This document shows positions 7,530 through 16,235 of a stretch of 39,561 nt of DNA, piece by piece (position 1 is the first letter of the stretch; every line of letters begins with the position of its first letter). Under the pieces are notes generated by a model. It did not search any database. It was not told the DNA's origin and was given only the letters and a program-made list of their open reading frames with translations. The position numbers were made by a program, and so were the translations under genes. The DNA comes from JBDTNQ01 sp039933635 (GTDB lineage: Bacteria; Acidobacteriota; Vicinamibacteria; Vicinamibacterales; SCN-69-37): the NCBI GenBank assembly GCA_039933635.1, contig JBDTNQ010000027.1, forward strand, positions 1-39,561, read 5' to 3'.

Positions 7530-8291
7530 CTATTTCAGGAGCACCCGGGAACCCCGGATCTTCTGTGAACTCAACGTGTTGAGGAAACTCGGCAATACCT
7601 TGTCCATCAACTCGAAATAGCTCGAGAGCGCCGGGGTGTTCTGCGTCGAGGGGTACAGCGCCTCCTCGTGATAGGTCTCCGAATAGAGCTGTGCACCGGT
7701 TCGCCCATCGATGAACACGAACTTGGGCGCCAGAGCGTAGCCCTTCATGTCGGTATAGGTCCGCACCGACCGGTACTCCTCGAGCCCCTGCTCGCTCGGA
7801 ACCGACTGGGGGCGGGACACGACCCCGCTCTTGCTGACCTCGGTGAACATGACCGAGCCGGTCACAATGAGCGGGCTCTGGTATTCGGCGCCGATCTTCT
7901 TCCAGTACTCGGCGTTGTTGAAAATATCCTCGTAGGCAGCCAGATCCTTGTCGGTCTTGATCTTCGGTTCTGCATCGATGGCGGACGTCTGGGGCGTCTG
8001 ACCCTTCTGGCGATCCACCTCGTCGACGAGCGACAGCACGTCAGTGTCGATCACGCGCATGTCCTGCTTGGAGCGAAGCTGGCTGCGAAGCAGGCGGGCC
8101 GTCTCGGTGTTGGCGTCGATGGCCTTCGCCCCGCCCGTCAGAAAACCCGCGACGAGCACGCGCTGAAACGCGGAGACGTCGATCTTCGCCTGAATCGGCG
8201 TTTCGACGGCAATCTCATAGAACGACGAGCACCCGACCAGCCCGAGGCCGGCGGCGAAGCTAACGATCGCGGCGGCGGTTCTGGCGGTCAT
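7530..8291 (-). CDS. Lipoprotein of unknown function
   Basis: A 253-residue predicted lipoprotein. The signal peptide MTARTAAAIVSFAAGLGLVG is followed by the lipobox cysteine (LVGC-SS). The mature part has no family I recognise; it contains a QRVLVAGFLTGG segment, an alternating strand pattern (ADLVVTGSVMF-like) and FVFIDGRTGAQLYSE, which is reminiscent of outer-membrane lipoproteins that hold a CsgG/TolB-N-like alpha/beta fold. That resemblance is weak. I chose the ATG at 8291 because it gives a clean signal peptide. The start overlaps the end of the upstream TPR gene by 32 bases in another frame, so the two are probably coupled. A strong terminator follows. Confidence 0.8.
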   Translation of the reverse strand: MTARTAAAIVSFAAGLGLVGCSSFYEIAVETPIQAKIDVSAFQRVLVAGFLTGGAKAIDANTETARLLRSQLRSKQDMRVIDTDVLSLVDEVDRQKGQTPQTSAIDAEPKIKTDKDLAAYEDIFNNAEYWKKIGAEYQSPLIVTGSVMFTEVSKSGVVSRPQSVPSEQGLEEYRSVRTYTDMKGYALAPKFVFIDGRTGAQLYSETYHEEALYPSTQNTPALSSYFELMDKVLPSFLNTLSSQKIRGSRVLLK

Positions 8292-8613
8292 AAATCTCCC
8301 GGAAGAGGTCGTAATTGTTGCGGATGTACGTGTTGTTCGGCTCGACTTCCATCGCCTTCTCGTACGCCTTCCGGGCATCGTCGAATCGCCCGAGCTGCTC
8401 GTAGCCGATGCCGAGGTTGTTCCAGGCCGCGCCGTAGCTCGGATCGAGCTCTGTGGCCTTCTCCCACCGATAGGCGGCTTCCTTCCAGAGGCCGCGCTGG
8501 GCCACGCTGATACCGAATTCGACCTGATCCTTCGCGTCGGACCGGCGATCGGCATAAGCCGGGAGCGCCGAACCGAGCAGCAGCAGCACGACGACCCACA
8601 TCCGCACGCGCAT
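8260..8613 (-). CDS. Secreted TPR-repeat protein
   Basis: A 117-residue protein with a signal peptide (MRVRMWVVVLLLLGSALPAYA) and two to three tetratricopeptide repeats. The repeat signatures are WEKATELDPSYGAAWNNLG and AYEKAMEVEPNNTYIRNNY, each with the usual Ala/Gly/Pro spacing. TPR arrays mediate protein contacts; here that would be in the periplasm. The start at 8613 is set by the signal peptide, and longer in-frame extensions are arginine-rich shadows. It overlaps the downstream lipoprotein gene by 32 bases, suggesting that the two proteins work together. Confidence 0.8.
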   Translation of the reverse strand: MRVRMWVVVLLLLGSALPAYADRRSDAKDQVEFGISVAQRGLWKEAAYRWEKATELDPSYGAAWNNLGIGYEQLGRFDDARKAYEKAMEVEPNNTYIRNNYDLFREIYDRQNRRRDR

Positions 8614-8794
8614 CGCTTGTTGACCCCCGTCGGCCCCAAATATAGATCGTCCCCCGGGCACGCGGGGGGTGGTATTGCGAAAAATGCAAGACAGCTGCCG
8701 TGCACCCTTGGAGAAATGTGCACGTCGGCGCGTCTGTCTCGCCTTCAACGGGTGACGTTCCGTGGTACGAGCACTGCAACGCACGTAAGTCCCC

Positions 8795-9907
8795 GTGACG
8801 ATTTCAGGACAGCCAACGGAGAAAGCCCGCGAGGCCTTACTCGCCGCCGCGCTCCTGCGGATCGGCAATGACACGAAAGGCTCGCGTCTGTTCAAGGACC
8901 TGGTATGGCCGGGGGTGCAGTCGTGGGCGGATGCCGAGCGAGCGCCGGCCCTTCTGGCCGAACGTCTGGGCTGGCTCCCGCAGTCGGCCCGGTCCGCTGT
9001 CGAAGAGGCCTTTGCCGGTGCCGTGAGGGCTCGGCAGCGCGCCGAGAGCCTGGGCGCTCGGTTGGTCACCTTCGCGGACGAGGGCTACCCTGAGGGGCTA
9101 AGGCACCTGCCAGATCCCCCAATTGCCCTTTGGGTGTCCGGCCAGGAAGGTTGCCTGGACCAGGCCGCCGTTGCCGTAGTGGGCTCGAGAAACGCGAGCC
9201 CGATTGGACTGGAGACCGCGCGCCGCCTCGCCCAGGGCCTGGCCGCGGCCGGGCTCGTCGTGACCTCGGGTCTCGCCCGTGGAGTCGACGGTGCCGCTCA
9301 CCGCGGGGCCCTCCAGGGTGGTGGGCTCACCGTCGCGGTGCTGGGATGTGGGCTCGACGTCGCGTACCCGCGTCAGCATCGGCAGCTGGCCGTCGACGTC
9401 CGCGCCCAGGGCTGCCTGGTCTCTGAGCTCCCGCCGGGGACGCCGCCCCTGCCGAAACATTTCCCGCTCAGAAACCGCATCATCAGCGGCCTCTCCCGCG
9501 CGGTAGTCGTGGTCGAAGCCTCGGAACATAGCGGGTCCCTGATCACCGCCCGGATGGCTCTGGAGCAGGGCCGGGACGTCCTGGCCGTGCCCGGAAATGT
9601 CGTTTCCGGTTGCCATCGGGGCTGTCATGCCCTCATAAAGGATGGAGCCCGACTGGTCGAGACTGTGGAGGACATCCTGGAAGAGATCCGGTGGGTGCCG
9701 GCTCCAGGCAGTGCCTCTAAGGCGCCCAACCATAGCCAGGACAACAAGTTACTGGCCTCTGTCCGGGCCGGAGAGGTCTTCACGGTTGAGGATCTGTCCG
9801 AGCGGAACGGCCGCCCGGCGTCTGAAATCTTCGCTGAACTGGGGCGATTGGAACTCGAAGGGCTCATCGCCCGTAACGGGCTCGGCACCTTCATCCGGCT
9901 CTCCTGA
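8795..9907 (+). CDS. dprA: DNA-processing protein DprA/Smf
   Basis: A 370-residue DprA. This protein loads RecA on single-stranded DNA during transformation and is kept by many bacteria. An N-terminal helical region is followed by the Rossmann fold: AVVGSRNASPIGLETARRLA, TSGLARGVDGAAHRGAL, LGCGLDVAYPRQH, and FPLRNRIISGLS with VVEASEHSGSLITARMALEQGR. The C-terminal ~60 residues form the winged-helix domain (DLSERNGRPASEIFAELGRL). Translation appears to start at the GTG at 8795. It stands 56 bases before topA, a common dprA-topA order. Confidence 0.96.
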   Translation: MTISGQPTEKAREALLAAALLRIGNDTKGSRLFKDLVWPGVQSWADAERAPALLAERLGWLPQSARSAVEEAFAGAVRARQRAESLGARLVTFADEGYPEGLRHLPDPPIALWVSGQEGCLDQAAVAVVGSRNASPIGLETARRLAQGLAAAGLVVTSGLARGVDGAAHRGALQGGGLTVAVLGCGLDVAYPRQHRQLAVDVRAQGCLVSELPPGTPPLPKHFPLRNRIISGLSRAVVVVEASEHSGSLITARMALEQGRDVLAVPGNVVSGCHRGCHALIKDGARLVETVEDILEEIRWVPAPGSASKAPNHSQDNKLLASVRAGEVFTVEDLSERNGRPASEIFAELGRLELEGLIARNGLGTFIRLS

Positions 9908-9963
9908 GGGAGGCCCGGCCACTTGACTGACCTGCTACCTATAGTAGAGAGGCACACGAATTC

Positions 9964-12408
9964 ATGGCGAAGGCATTGGTGATCGTCGAGTCGCCGGCCA
10001 AGGCGAAGACGATTAACAAGTATCTCGGGAGCGACTTCAAGGTTATCGCGTCGATGGGGCACGTCCGCGACCTACCGAAGAGCAAGCTCGGTGTTGACGT
10101 GGAGGGTGGCTTTCTGCCCGAGTACGTCGTTTTGCCAGACCGCGCGAAGGTCATCAAGGAACTGAAGGACGCGGCGAAGGGCGCCGACCACATCTACGTC
10201 GCGACCGACCCCGATCGCGAGGGCGAGGCCATCGGCTGGCACCTGACCGAGGAACTCGGCGCGGGTGCGAAGAAGAAGGTCTCCCGGCTGATGTTCAACG
10301 AGATCACCAAGAAGGCGATCCTGGAGGCGGTCAATCACCCCGGGGTCATCGACATGAGGATGGTCGATGCGCAGCAGGCGCGTCGCGTGCTCGATCGGCT
10401 GGTCGGTTACAAGATCAGTCCCATCCTGTGGGACAAGGTCCGCCGGGGGCTTAGCGCGGGCCGCGTCCAGTCGGTGGCGCTCAAGCTGATCTGCGACCGC
10501 GAGCGCGAGATCGAAGCGTTCGTGCCCGAGGAGTACTGGCACGTCACGGCGCGTCTGGCCTCGACGGATCCGCCCGAGTTCGACGCGCGGCTGGTCAAGT
10601 TCGGTGACGCCGCCGCCAAGGTCCGCAACGAGGCCGACGCGAAGAAGGTACTGGCGGACCTCGAACAGGCGGACTTCGTCGTCTCGTCGGTCCAGACCAA
10701 GGAACGTCGCAAGAATCCCGTTCCGCCCTTCATCACGAGCAAACTGCAGCAGGCTTCGCGGTTTCCCGTGAAGCGGACGATGATGATCGCGCAGCAGTTG
10801 TATGAGGGAATTCAGCTGCCGGAGGAAGAAGCGCCGGTCGGGCTGATCACCTACATGCGAACCGACTCGGTGCGCGTGGCCGATCAGGCGCTCGACGAAG
10901 TGCGCCAGCACATCGGCGACCAGTACGGGCCGACGTACGTCCCGGAACAGCCAAATAAATACAAGGTCAAGTCCAGCGCACAGGACGCGCACGAGGCCAT
11001 ACGACCGACCTCGATGAAGTACCACCCCGAGGCCGTCCGCGCCCATCTGACGCCGGATCAGTTCTATCTCTATCGCCTTGTCTGGAATCGCTTCGTGGCC
11101 TCCCAGATGACGCCCGCGACGTTCGACGACACCACCGTGGACGTCAACGCGGCCGGCTACACCTTCCGCGCGAAGGGCTCGGTGCCCAAGTTCGCGGGCT
11201 GGCTCGCGGTGTACGGACAGGGCACGACGGAGGCGGAAGAGAGCGAGCGCACGGAGCGTCCCGCGCCCAATCCCGCCGCGCAGGCCGATGCCGACGATGA
11301 CACGACGGGCATGTTGCCGTTGTTGAAGGAAGGCCAGTCACTCACGGTGCGTGAACTCCGGCCCGATCAGAAGTTCACCCAGCCGCCTCCGCGCTACAAC
11401 GAGGGCTCGCTGGTCAAGGCGATGGAAGAGAACGGCATTGGCCGTCCCAGCACCTACGCCTCGATCATCAGCGTGCTGCAGGCGCGCGACTACGTGAACA
11501 AGACCGAGGGCAAGTTCCGGCCGACCATTCTGGGACGTCGGCTGGTGGATAAGTTGTTGCACCCGGCGTTCGACGACATCCTGGACATCGAATACACGGC
11601 GCGGATGGAAGAGCAGCTCGACGGCATCGAGAAGGGCAAAGCGGACTACACGGAAACGCTCACGACGTTCTACAAGAGCTTCGAAAAGGATCTGACGCGC
11701 GCCGCCAAGGAGATGCCGAACTACAAGGAAGGTCAGCCGACGGGGCAGACCTGCGACAAGTGTGGCATCGGTGAGATGGTCGAGAAGGCCGGCAAGTTCG
11801 GCATCTTCCTCGCGTGCAATCGCTATCCCGAATGTGACAACACCAAGGAACTCGAGCCGGCCGAAACACCCGGCGAGGAACTCGAGGAGGCATGCGAGAA
11901 CTGCGGCAAGCCGATGGTGCTCAAGCGCGGGCGTTTCGGGATGTTCCTGGCCTGCACGGGCTATCCTGAGTGCAAGACCACCCGGAAGATCATCGCGACG
12001 AAGCAGGGCGTGGCGGCGGCCAAGCCCGATCAAATTCTCGATGAGACGTGCCCGAACTGCGGTAAGAACCTGGTCGTCAAGCAGGGGCGCTTCGGCGAGT
12101 TCACGGCCTGCACCGGCTATCCGGAGTGCAAGTACGTCAAGCAGAAGCTCACCGGCATCAAGTGTCCGAAGGATGGCGGCGATGTGGCCGAGCGCAAGAG
12201 CCGGCGGGGCAAGGTGTTCTACGGCTGTGTGAACTATCCGAAGTGTGACTTCACGCTCTGGAACAAACCTGTCCTCGAGCCGTGTCCGAAGTGCGCGTGG
12301 CCGTTCTTGACTGAAAAGATCACCAAGCGCCACGGGCGTCAGCTCATCTGTGCCAATGAGGCCTGCGACTACGTGGTCTCTGCAGAACTGGCGGAAGCCA
12401 CGACTTGA
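9964..12408 (+). CDS. topA: DNA topoisomerase I (type IA)
   Basis: An 814-residue type IA topoisomerase that relaxes negative supercoils. The TOPRIM domain begins LVIVESPAKAKTI, with the metal site DPDREGEAIGWHL. The catalytic tyrosine is in GLITYMRTDSVRV, at about residue 297. NRFVASQM and GIGRPSTYASI are also conserved. The C-terminus carries five CxxC-type zinc-ribbon repeats between about residues 595 and 805, the last ones being CPKDGGDVAERKS and CPKCAWPF. It starts with the ATG at 9964 and its stop overlaps the TTG start of trmFO. Confidence 0.97.
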   Translation: MAKALVIVESPAKAKTINKYLGSDFKVIASMGHVRDLPKSKLGVDVEGGFLPEYVVLPDRAKVIKELKDAAKGADHIYVATDPDREGEAIGWHLTEELGAGAKKKVSRLMFNEITKKAILEAVNHPGVIDMRMVDAQQARRVLDRLVGYKISPILWDKVRRGLSAGRVQSVALKLICDREREIEAFVPEEYWHVTARLASTDPPEFDARLVKFGDAAAKVRNEADAKKVLADLEQADFVVSSVQTKERRKNPVPPFITSKLQQASRFPVKRTMMIAQQLYEGIQLPEEEAPVGLITYMRTDSVRVADQALDEVRQHIGDQYGPTYVPEQPNKYKVKSSAQDAHEAIRPTSMKYHPEAVRAHLTPDQFYLYRLVWNRFVASQMTPATFDDTTVDVNAAGYTFRAKGSVPKFAGWLAVYGQGTTEAEESERTERPAPNPAAQADADDDTTGMLPLLKEGQSLTVRELRPDQKFTQPPPRYNEGSLVKAMEENGIGRPSTYASIISVLQARDYVNKTEGKFRPTILGRRLVDKLLHPAFDDILDIEYTARMEEQLDGIEKGKADYTETLTTFYKSFEKDLTRAAKEMPNYKEGQPTGQTCDKCGIGEMVEKAGKFGIFLACNRYPECDNTKELEPAETPGEELEEACENCGKPMVLKRGRFGMFLACTGYPECKTTRKIIATKQGVAAAKPDQILDETCPNCGKNLVVKQGRFGEFTACTGYPECKYVKQKLTGIKCPKDGGDVAERKSRRGKVFYGCVNYPKCDFTLWNKPVLEPCPKCAWPFLTEKITKRHGRQLICANEACDYVVSAELAEATT

Positions 12409-13829
12409 CCGTCCACATCATCGGCGGCGGCCTGGCCGGCAGCGAGGCGGCGTGGCAGGCCGCGTCTGCCGGTGTGGACGTGGTGCTGCACGAGATGCGG
12501 CCGTCGGTGCCGACGGCGGTGCACAAGACCGATCGGCTGGCCGAACTGGTCTGCAGCAACTCGTTCCGGGGCGACAAGCTCGACAACGCCGTTGGCCTGC
12601 TCAAGGCGGAGATGCGCCGTCTCGACTCACTTGTGATGCGCATCGCTGATCAGGTCCGTGTGCCGGCTGGTGCCGCCCTGGCCGTCGATCGTGACCAGTT
12701 CGCCCAGCGCATGACGGATGCCGTGTCGGCGCACCCGCGCATTCGCGTGGAGCGCGGTGAAGTCCTCGGGATTCCCTCGTCCGCCGAGATGTCGCCGGTC
12801 ATCGTTGCGACCGGACCGCTGACCTCACCCGGCCTCTCGGCGGACATCGCCTCCTTCGTCGGGTCCGAACACCTCGCCTTCTTCGATGCGATCAGTCCGA
12901 TCGTGCTCGCTGAAACCATCGATCGCTCACGCGTCTTTCGCGCGTCGCGCTGGAATCGCAGTTTGCGCTCGAGCGAGCCGGCGCCAGAGGCCGCGGGACC
13001 GGCGTGCGGTGACGATGGCGAGGGCGACTATCTCAATTGCCCGCTGACGAAAGAGGAGTACACGCGCTTCTACGAGGCCCTGGTGGCCGCGGAGAAGGCC
13101 GTCGTGCACGATTTCGACAACACGCAGTTCTTCGAAGGGTGTTTGCCGATCGAAGTGATGGCGCATCGCGGGCCTGACACCCTGAGGTTCGGGCCCATGA
13201 AGCCGGCCGGGCTCGACGACCCGCGGACTGGCCGGTGGCCCTACGCGGTGGTGCAATTGCGACAGGACACGCTGGCGGGTGACCACTACAGTCTGGTTGG
13301 GTTTCAGACCCAGCTCAAGTGGGGCGAGCAGGCGCGCGTCCTGCGGATGATTCCCGGACTCGAGCAGGCCGAGTTCGTGCGGTTCGGCATGATCCACCGG
13401 AACACCTATATCAATGGGCCGTCGGTGCTACTCGACACCTGGCAGACCCAGCGGCGTCCCGACCTCTTCTTCGCGGGACAGGTGTCGGGCGTGGAGGGCT
13501 ACGTCGAGTCCGCCGCGTCGGGGTTGATCGCAGGACGCAACGCCGCGCGGCTGGCCATGGGGCAGCAGCCCTTGGCGGCGCCGCGAACCACGGCGATTGG
13601 TGCTCTGGGCTACTACGTGTCTCATGCCGAGGCCAAGCACTACGCCCCGTCCAACATCACATTCGGCATCATGCCGCCGCTCGACGAACCGCCCCGGTCG
13701 CGCCAGGAACGGCAGTTGGCTACCAGTGCGCGCGCGCTCAGTGCCCTCGCCGGCTGGATCCAGGACCAGCGAATGTCGGAGGCAGTTGAAACCGGGAGTC
13801 TCAAGACTCCCGGAGTTGCCGGTCGATAG
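12405..13829 (+). CDS. trmFO: Methylenetetrahydrofolate-tRNA-(uracil-5-)-methyltransferase
   Basis: TrmFO makes m5U54 in the T-loop of tRNA using folate and FAD. The 474-residue protein opens with the FAD motif VHIIGGGLAGSEAAWQAA. The Cys in AELVCSNSFRGD and the later Cys in GDYLNCPLTKEEY correspond to the two catalytically important cysteines of the family. GYVESAASGLIAGRNAAR and GALGYYVSHA are also characteristic. Translation seems to start at TTG 12405, overlapping the topA stop (TTGA). The topA-trmFO-xerC order is widespread in bacteria that have TrmFO. Confidence 0.96.
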   Translation: MTVHIIGGGLAGSEAAWQAASAGVDVVLHEMRPSVPTAVHKTDRLAELVCSNSFRGDKLDNAVGLLKAEMRRLDSLVMRIADQVRVPAGAALAVDRDQFAQRMTDAVSAHPRIRVERGEVLGIPSSAEMSPVIVATGPLTSPGLSADIASFVGSEHLAFFDAISPIVLAETIDRSRVFRASRWNRSLRSSEPAPEAAGPACGDDGEGDYLNCPLTKEEYTRFYEALVAAEKAVVHDFDNTQFFEGCLPIEVMAHRGPDTLRFGPMKPAGLDDPRTGRWPYAVVQLRQDTLAGDHYSLVGFQTQLKWGEQARVLRMIPGLEQAEFVRFGMIHRNTYINGPSVLLDTWQTQRRPDLFFAGQVSGVEGYVESAASGLIAGRNAARLAMGQQPLAAPRTTAIGALGYYVSHAEAKHYAPSNITFGIMPPLDEPPRSRQERQLATSARALSALAGWIQDQRMSEAVETGSLKTPGVAGR

Positions 13830-13837
13830 GTATTTCG

Positions 13838-14785
13838 ATGCGCGAGCAGGTCAAGGCGTTCCTCGCGTTTCTCCAGTTCAACCGCAACGTCTCGCCGCAC
13901 ACGCTGCGCGCGTATGAGACCGATCTGCTTCAGCTGCTGGACTCGCTGGCGGTGCGGGGCGGATGCCGGCCCAGCCAGGTGCCGCTGACGGCCTTCGACG
14001 TCGAGGGCGTGCGCGGCTTCATGGGTGAGCTGCACGCTCGCGGCAATAGTCGCGCGTCCGCCGCGCGCCGGCTGGCGGCCCTCCGCACCTTCGCGCGCTA
14101 CCTGACCCGAGAGGGCCTGTTGCCGGATGATCCGACGGTCCTCGTTGGCGCTCCGCGCAAGGAGCGCACGTTGCCGGCGCATCTCGGCGCGAGCGACATG
14201 GATCGCCTGCTCGAGGCGCCCGACATGTCCACCGTCCAGGGGCGGCGCGATCGCGCCATCCTCGAACTCTTCTACGCGTCGGGTCTGCGCCTCAGCGAGC
14301 TGGTCGACCTCGACCTTCAGGACCTCAACCTACCGGGCCGCATCGCCCGCGTCCGTGGCAAGGGGGGCAAGGAGCGACTGGTCCCCTTCAATCACACGAC
14401 GATGGACGTGGTGAAGGTGATGATGGCGGATCGCGCGCAAGTATCCGCGACGGCGACCGCTCCGCGTCGCGCGCCTGACCGCCACCGGCGACAACGCGAC
14501 CCGCTCTTTCTGAATCTTCGCGGCGGTCGCCTCACGACGCGCAGCGTCGACCGAGTCGTGCGTCGATACGTCCGGCAGGCGGCCATTGCCCAAGGCATCA
14601 GCCCGCACGCCTTGCGTCATACCTTTGCGACCCACCTGCTTCAGGCCGGGGCGGACCTGCGGTCCATTCAGGAACTCCTCGGCCACGCGCGCCTCAGCAC
14701 CACCCAGCGCTACACCCACCTCGACGTGCAGCATCTGATGGACGTGTACAAGCAGGCGCACCCGCGGGCGGCGCGCAAGGAATAG
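13838..14785 (+). CDS. xerC: Tyrosine recombinase XerC
   Basis: A 315-residue tyrosine recombinase for chromosome dimer resolution at dif. The SAM-like N-terminal domain is followed by the catalytic core: Arg in ASGLRLSELVDL, Lys in VRGKGGKERLVPF, HALRHTFATHLL (His and Arg), GHARLSTTQRYTHL (His and the Tyr nucleophile). It lacks the extra domain between patches II and III that marks integron integrases, so it is not an IntI. It begins 8 bases after trmFO. A bidirectional terminator follows. Confidence 0.94.
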   Translation: MREQVKAFLAFLQFNRNVSPHTLRAYETDLLQLLDSLAVRGGCRPSQVPLTAFDVEGVRGFMGELHARGNSRASAARRLAALRTFARYLTREGLLPDDPTVLVGAPRKERTLPAHLGASDMDRLLEAPDMSTVQGRRDRAILELFYASGLRLSELVDLDLQDLNLPGRIARVRGKGGKERLVPFNHTTMDVVKVMMADRAQVSATATAPRRAPDRHRRQRDPLFLNLRGGRLTTRSVDRVVRRYVRQAAIAQGISPHALRHTFATHLLQAGADLRSIQELLGHARLSTTQRYTHLDVQHLMDVYKQAHPRAARKE

Positions 14786-14797
14786 GGGAAAGAGGAG

Positions 14798-14836
14798 ACC
14801 GGGTCTCGCCAGATCGCGAGCGAGACCCGGTTTCTT
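14798..14836. terminator. Terminator between convergent xerC and response regulator
   Basis: A perfect 12-bp stem, ACCGGGTCTCGC (14798-14809) with GCGAGACCCGGT (14820-14831), is followed by TTCTT on the plus strand. It lies between the xerC stop and the end of the convergent response-regulator gene, so it probably serves xerC and may act in both directions; the minus-strand T-run is poor. Confidence 0.8.
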
Positions 14837-16235
14837 AGACCGTCGTCTCGACCAGCACCCTGCGGCTTCTGGGGATCTCGATGTTGAGGATCTTGATCTT
14901 GTAGTTCATCACGCGGGGGCTGATGCCGAGGAGTTCCGCCGCGTCCTTCTGGACCCAGTTCGACATGCGCAACGCCTCGACGACGGCCTGGCGCTCGATT
15001 TCTTCCAACGGAATTCCAGTCGGTGGAATCTTGACCGCGGTGGCGTGGTCGGTCGAGGACGCCGTCGAGGCGTGCTCGCCGATCTGGAGGTCTACGATGC
15101 CGATCGTTCCGCCGTCGCAGAGCAGCACCGCGCGTTCGACGACGTTCTCGAGCTCGCGGATGTTGCCGGGCCAGTTGTGGCGCATGAGGACCTTGAGCGC
15201 GTCCGGCTCGATGTTGTCCACCCGCTTCTTCAGCTCGCTCGCGAATCGCCGCACGAAGAACTCGGCGAGTGACGCGATGTCTTCCTTGCGGTCGCGCAGC
15301 GGCGGCATCTCGACAGAGACGACGTTCAGCCGGTAGAAGAGGTCCTCGCGGAATCGCCCCTCCTTCACCATGTCCGTGAGGTTGCGGTTCGTGGCGGCAA
15401 TGATGCGCACGTCCACGCGCAGCGTGCGCGTCCCGCCGAGCCGCTCGAACTCGTGCTCCTGCAACACGCGCAGAATCTTCGCCTGCGTGCTCTGGCTCAT
15501 GTCGCCGACTTCGTCGAGGAACAGCGTGCCGCCGTCGGCCTGCTCGAAGCGGCCGATACGTTGCTTGTCCGCGCTCGTGAACGCGCCCTTTTCGTGACCG
15601 AACAGCTCCGATTCGAGCAGGTTCTCCTGCAGGGCGGCGCAGTTCACCTTGACGAACGCGCGGCTCGCGCGCGTCGAGTTGTGGTGAATCGCGCCGGCGA
15701 TCAACTCCTTGCCGGTGCCCGTCTCGCCGCGGACCAGCACGGTCGAGTTGCTGCGCGCCACCTTTTTGACGATCGTCAGCACCTGATGGAGGGCGCCGCT
15801 GGCACCCACGATGCGGTCGAAGTCGTAGATGTCCTGCTGTTCGTGCCGCAGGTACTCGACCTGCGACTTCAGATGGCGCATTTCGATCGCTTTTTCGATC
15901 TTGAGCTCCATCTCCTCGATCTCGAACGGCTTCTGGACGAAGTCGAACGCGCCGATCTTCATGGCCTCGACGGCCGTGTGGATCGATCCGAACGCCGTCA
16001 TCAGAATCACCGCCGCGCTCGGTTGAATCGAGCGCGTCGTCCGCAGCACGTCCATGCCGTCGGCGCCGCCCATGCGGAGATCGGTGAGCACCACGTCGAA
16101 CTGGCTGTCCTGCAGCCGTTCGATGGCGACCGTGCCATTGGCGGCCTCTTCCACGTCATGGCCAGCGTTGGCCAGCGCGCGAACGAGGCCCTTCCGCAGA
16201 GAGTCGTGATCGTCGACAACGAGAATGCGTCCCAT
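14835..16235 (-). CDS. Sigma-54-dependent response regulator (NtrC family)
   Basis: A 466-residue NtrC-type activator. The receiver domain (1-120) has the phosphorylatable Asp in DVVLTDLRMGGADGMD. The AAA+ domain has Walker A RGETGTGKELIAGAIH, Walker B GGTLFLDEVGDM, and the arginine region FREDLFYRLNVV. The sigma-54 contact loop reads GAFTSA rather than the canonical GAFTGA. A Fis-type HTH lies at the C-terminus (QKDAAELLGISPRVMNYKI). The start overlaps the stop of the upstream histidine kinase (TAATG), so the two are a cognate pair. Target genes cannot be told from the sequence. Confidence 0.94.
   Translation of the reverse strand: MGRILVVDDHDSLRKGLVRALANAGHDVEEAANGTVAIERLQDSQFDVVLTDLRMGGADGMDVLRTTRSIQPSAAVILMTAFGSIHTAVEAMKIGAFDFVQKPFEIEEMELKIEKAIEMRHLKSQVEYLRHEQQDIYDFDRIVGASGALHQVLTIVKKVARSNSTVLVRGETGTGKELIAGAIHHNSTRASRAFVKVNCAALQENLLESELFGHEKGAFTSADKQRIGRFEQADGGTLFLDEVGDMSQSTQAKILRVLQEHEFERLGGTRTLRVDVRIIAATNRNLTDMVKEGRFREDLFYRLNVVSVEMPPLRDRKEDIASLAEFFVRRFASELKKRVDNIEPDALKVLMRHNWPGNIRELENVVERAVLLCDGGTIGIVDLQIGEHASTASSTDHATAVKIPPTGIPLEEIERQAVVEALRMSNWVQKDAAELLGISPRVMNYKIKILNIEIPRSRRVLVETTV

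Noticed and set aside
7530..8723. A 397-residue reading of the lipoprotein gene
   Set aside because: The first ~145 residues are a frame shadow of the TPR gene; the signal peptide and lipobox start at 8291.
9923..9945. A topA promoter from TTGACT and TATAGT
   Set aside because: The boxes are only 11 bases apart, too close for sigma-70.
13838..14785. The tyrosine recombinase as a possible integron integrase for the cassette array
   Set aside because: It has the XerC layout and sits in the housekeeping order topA-trmFO-xerC, about 18 kb from the array, and lacks the extra domain of IntI proteins.
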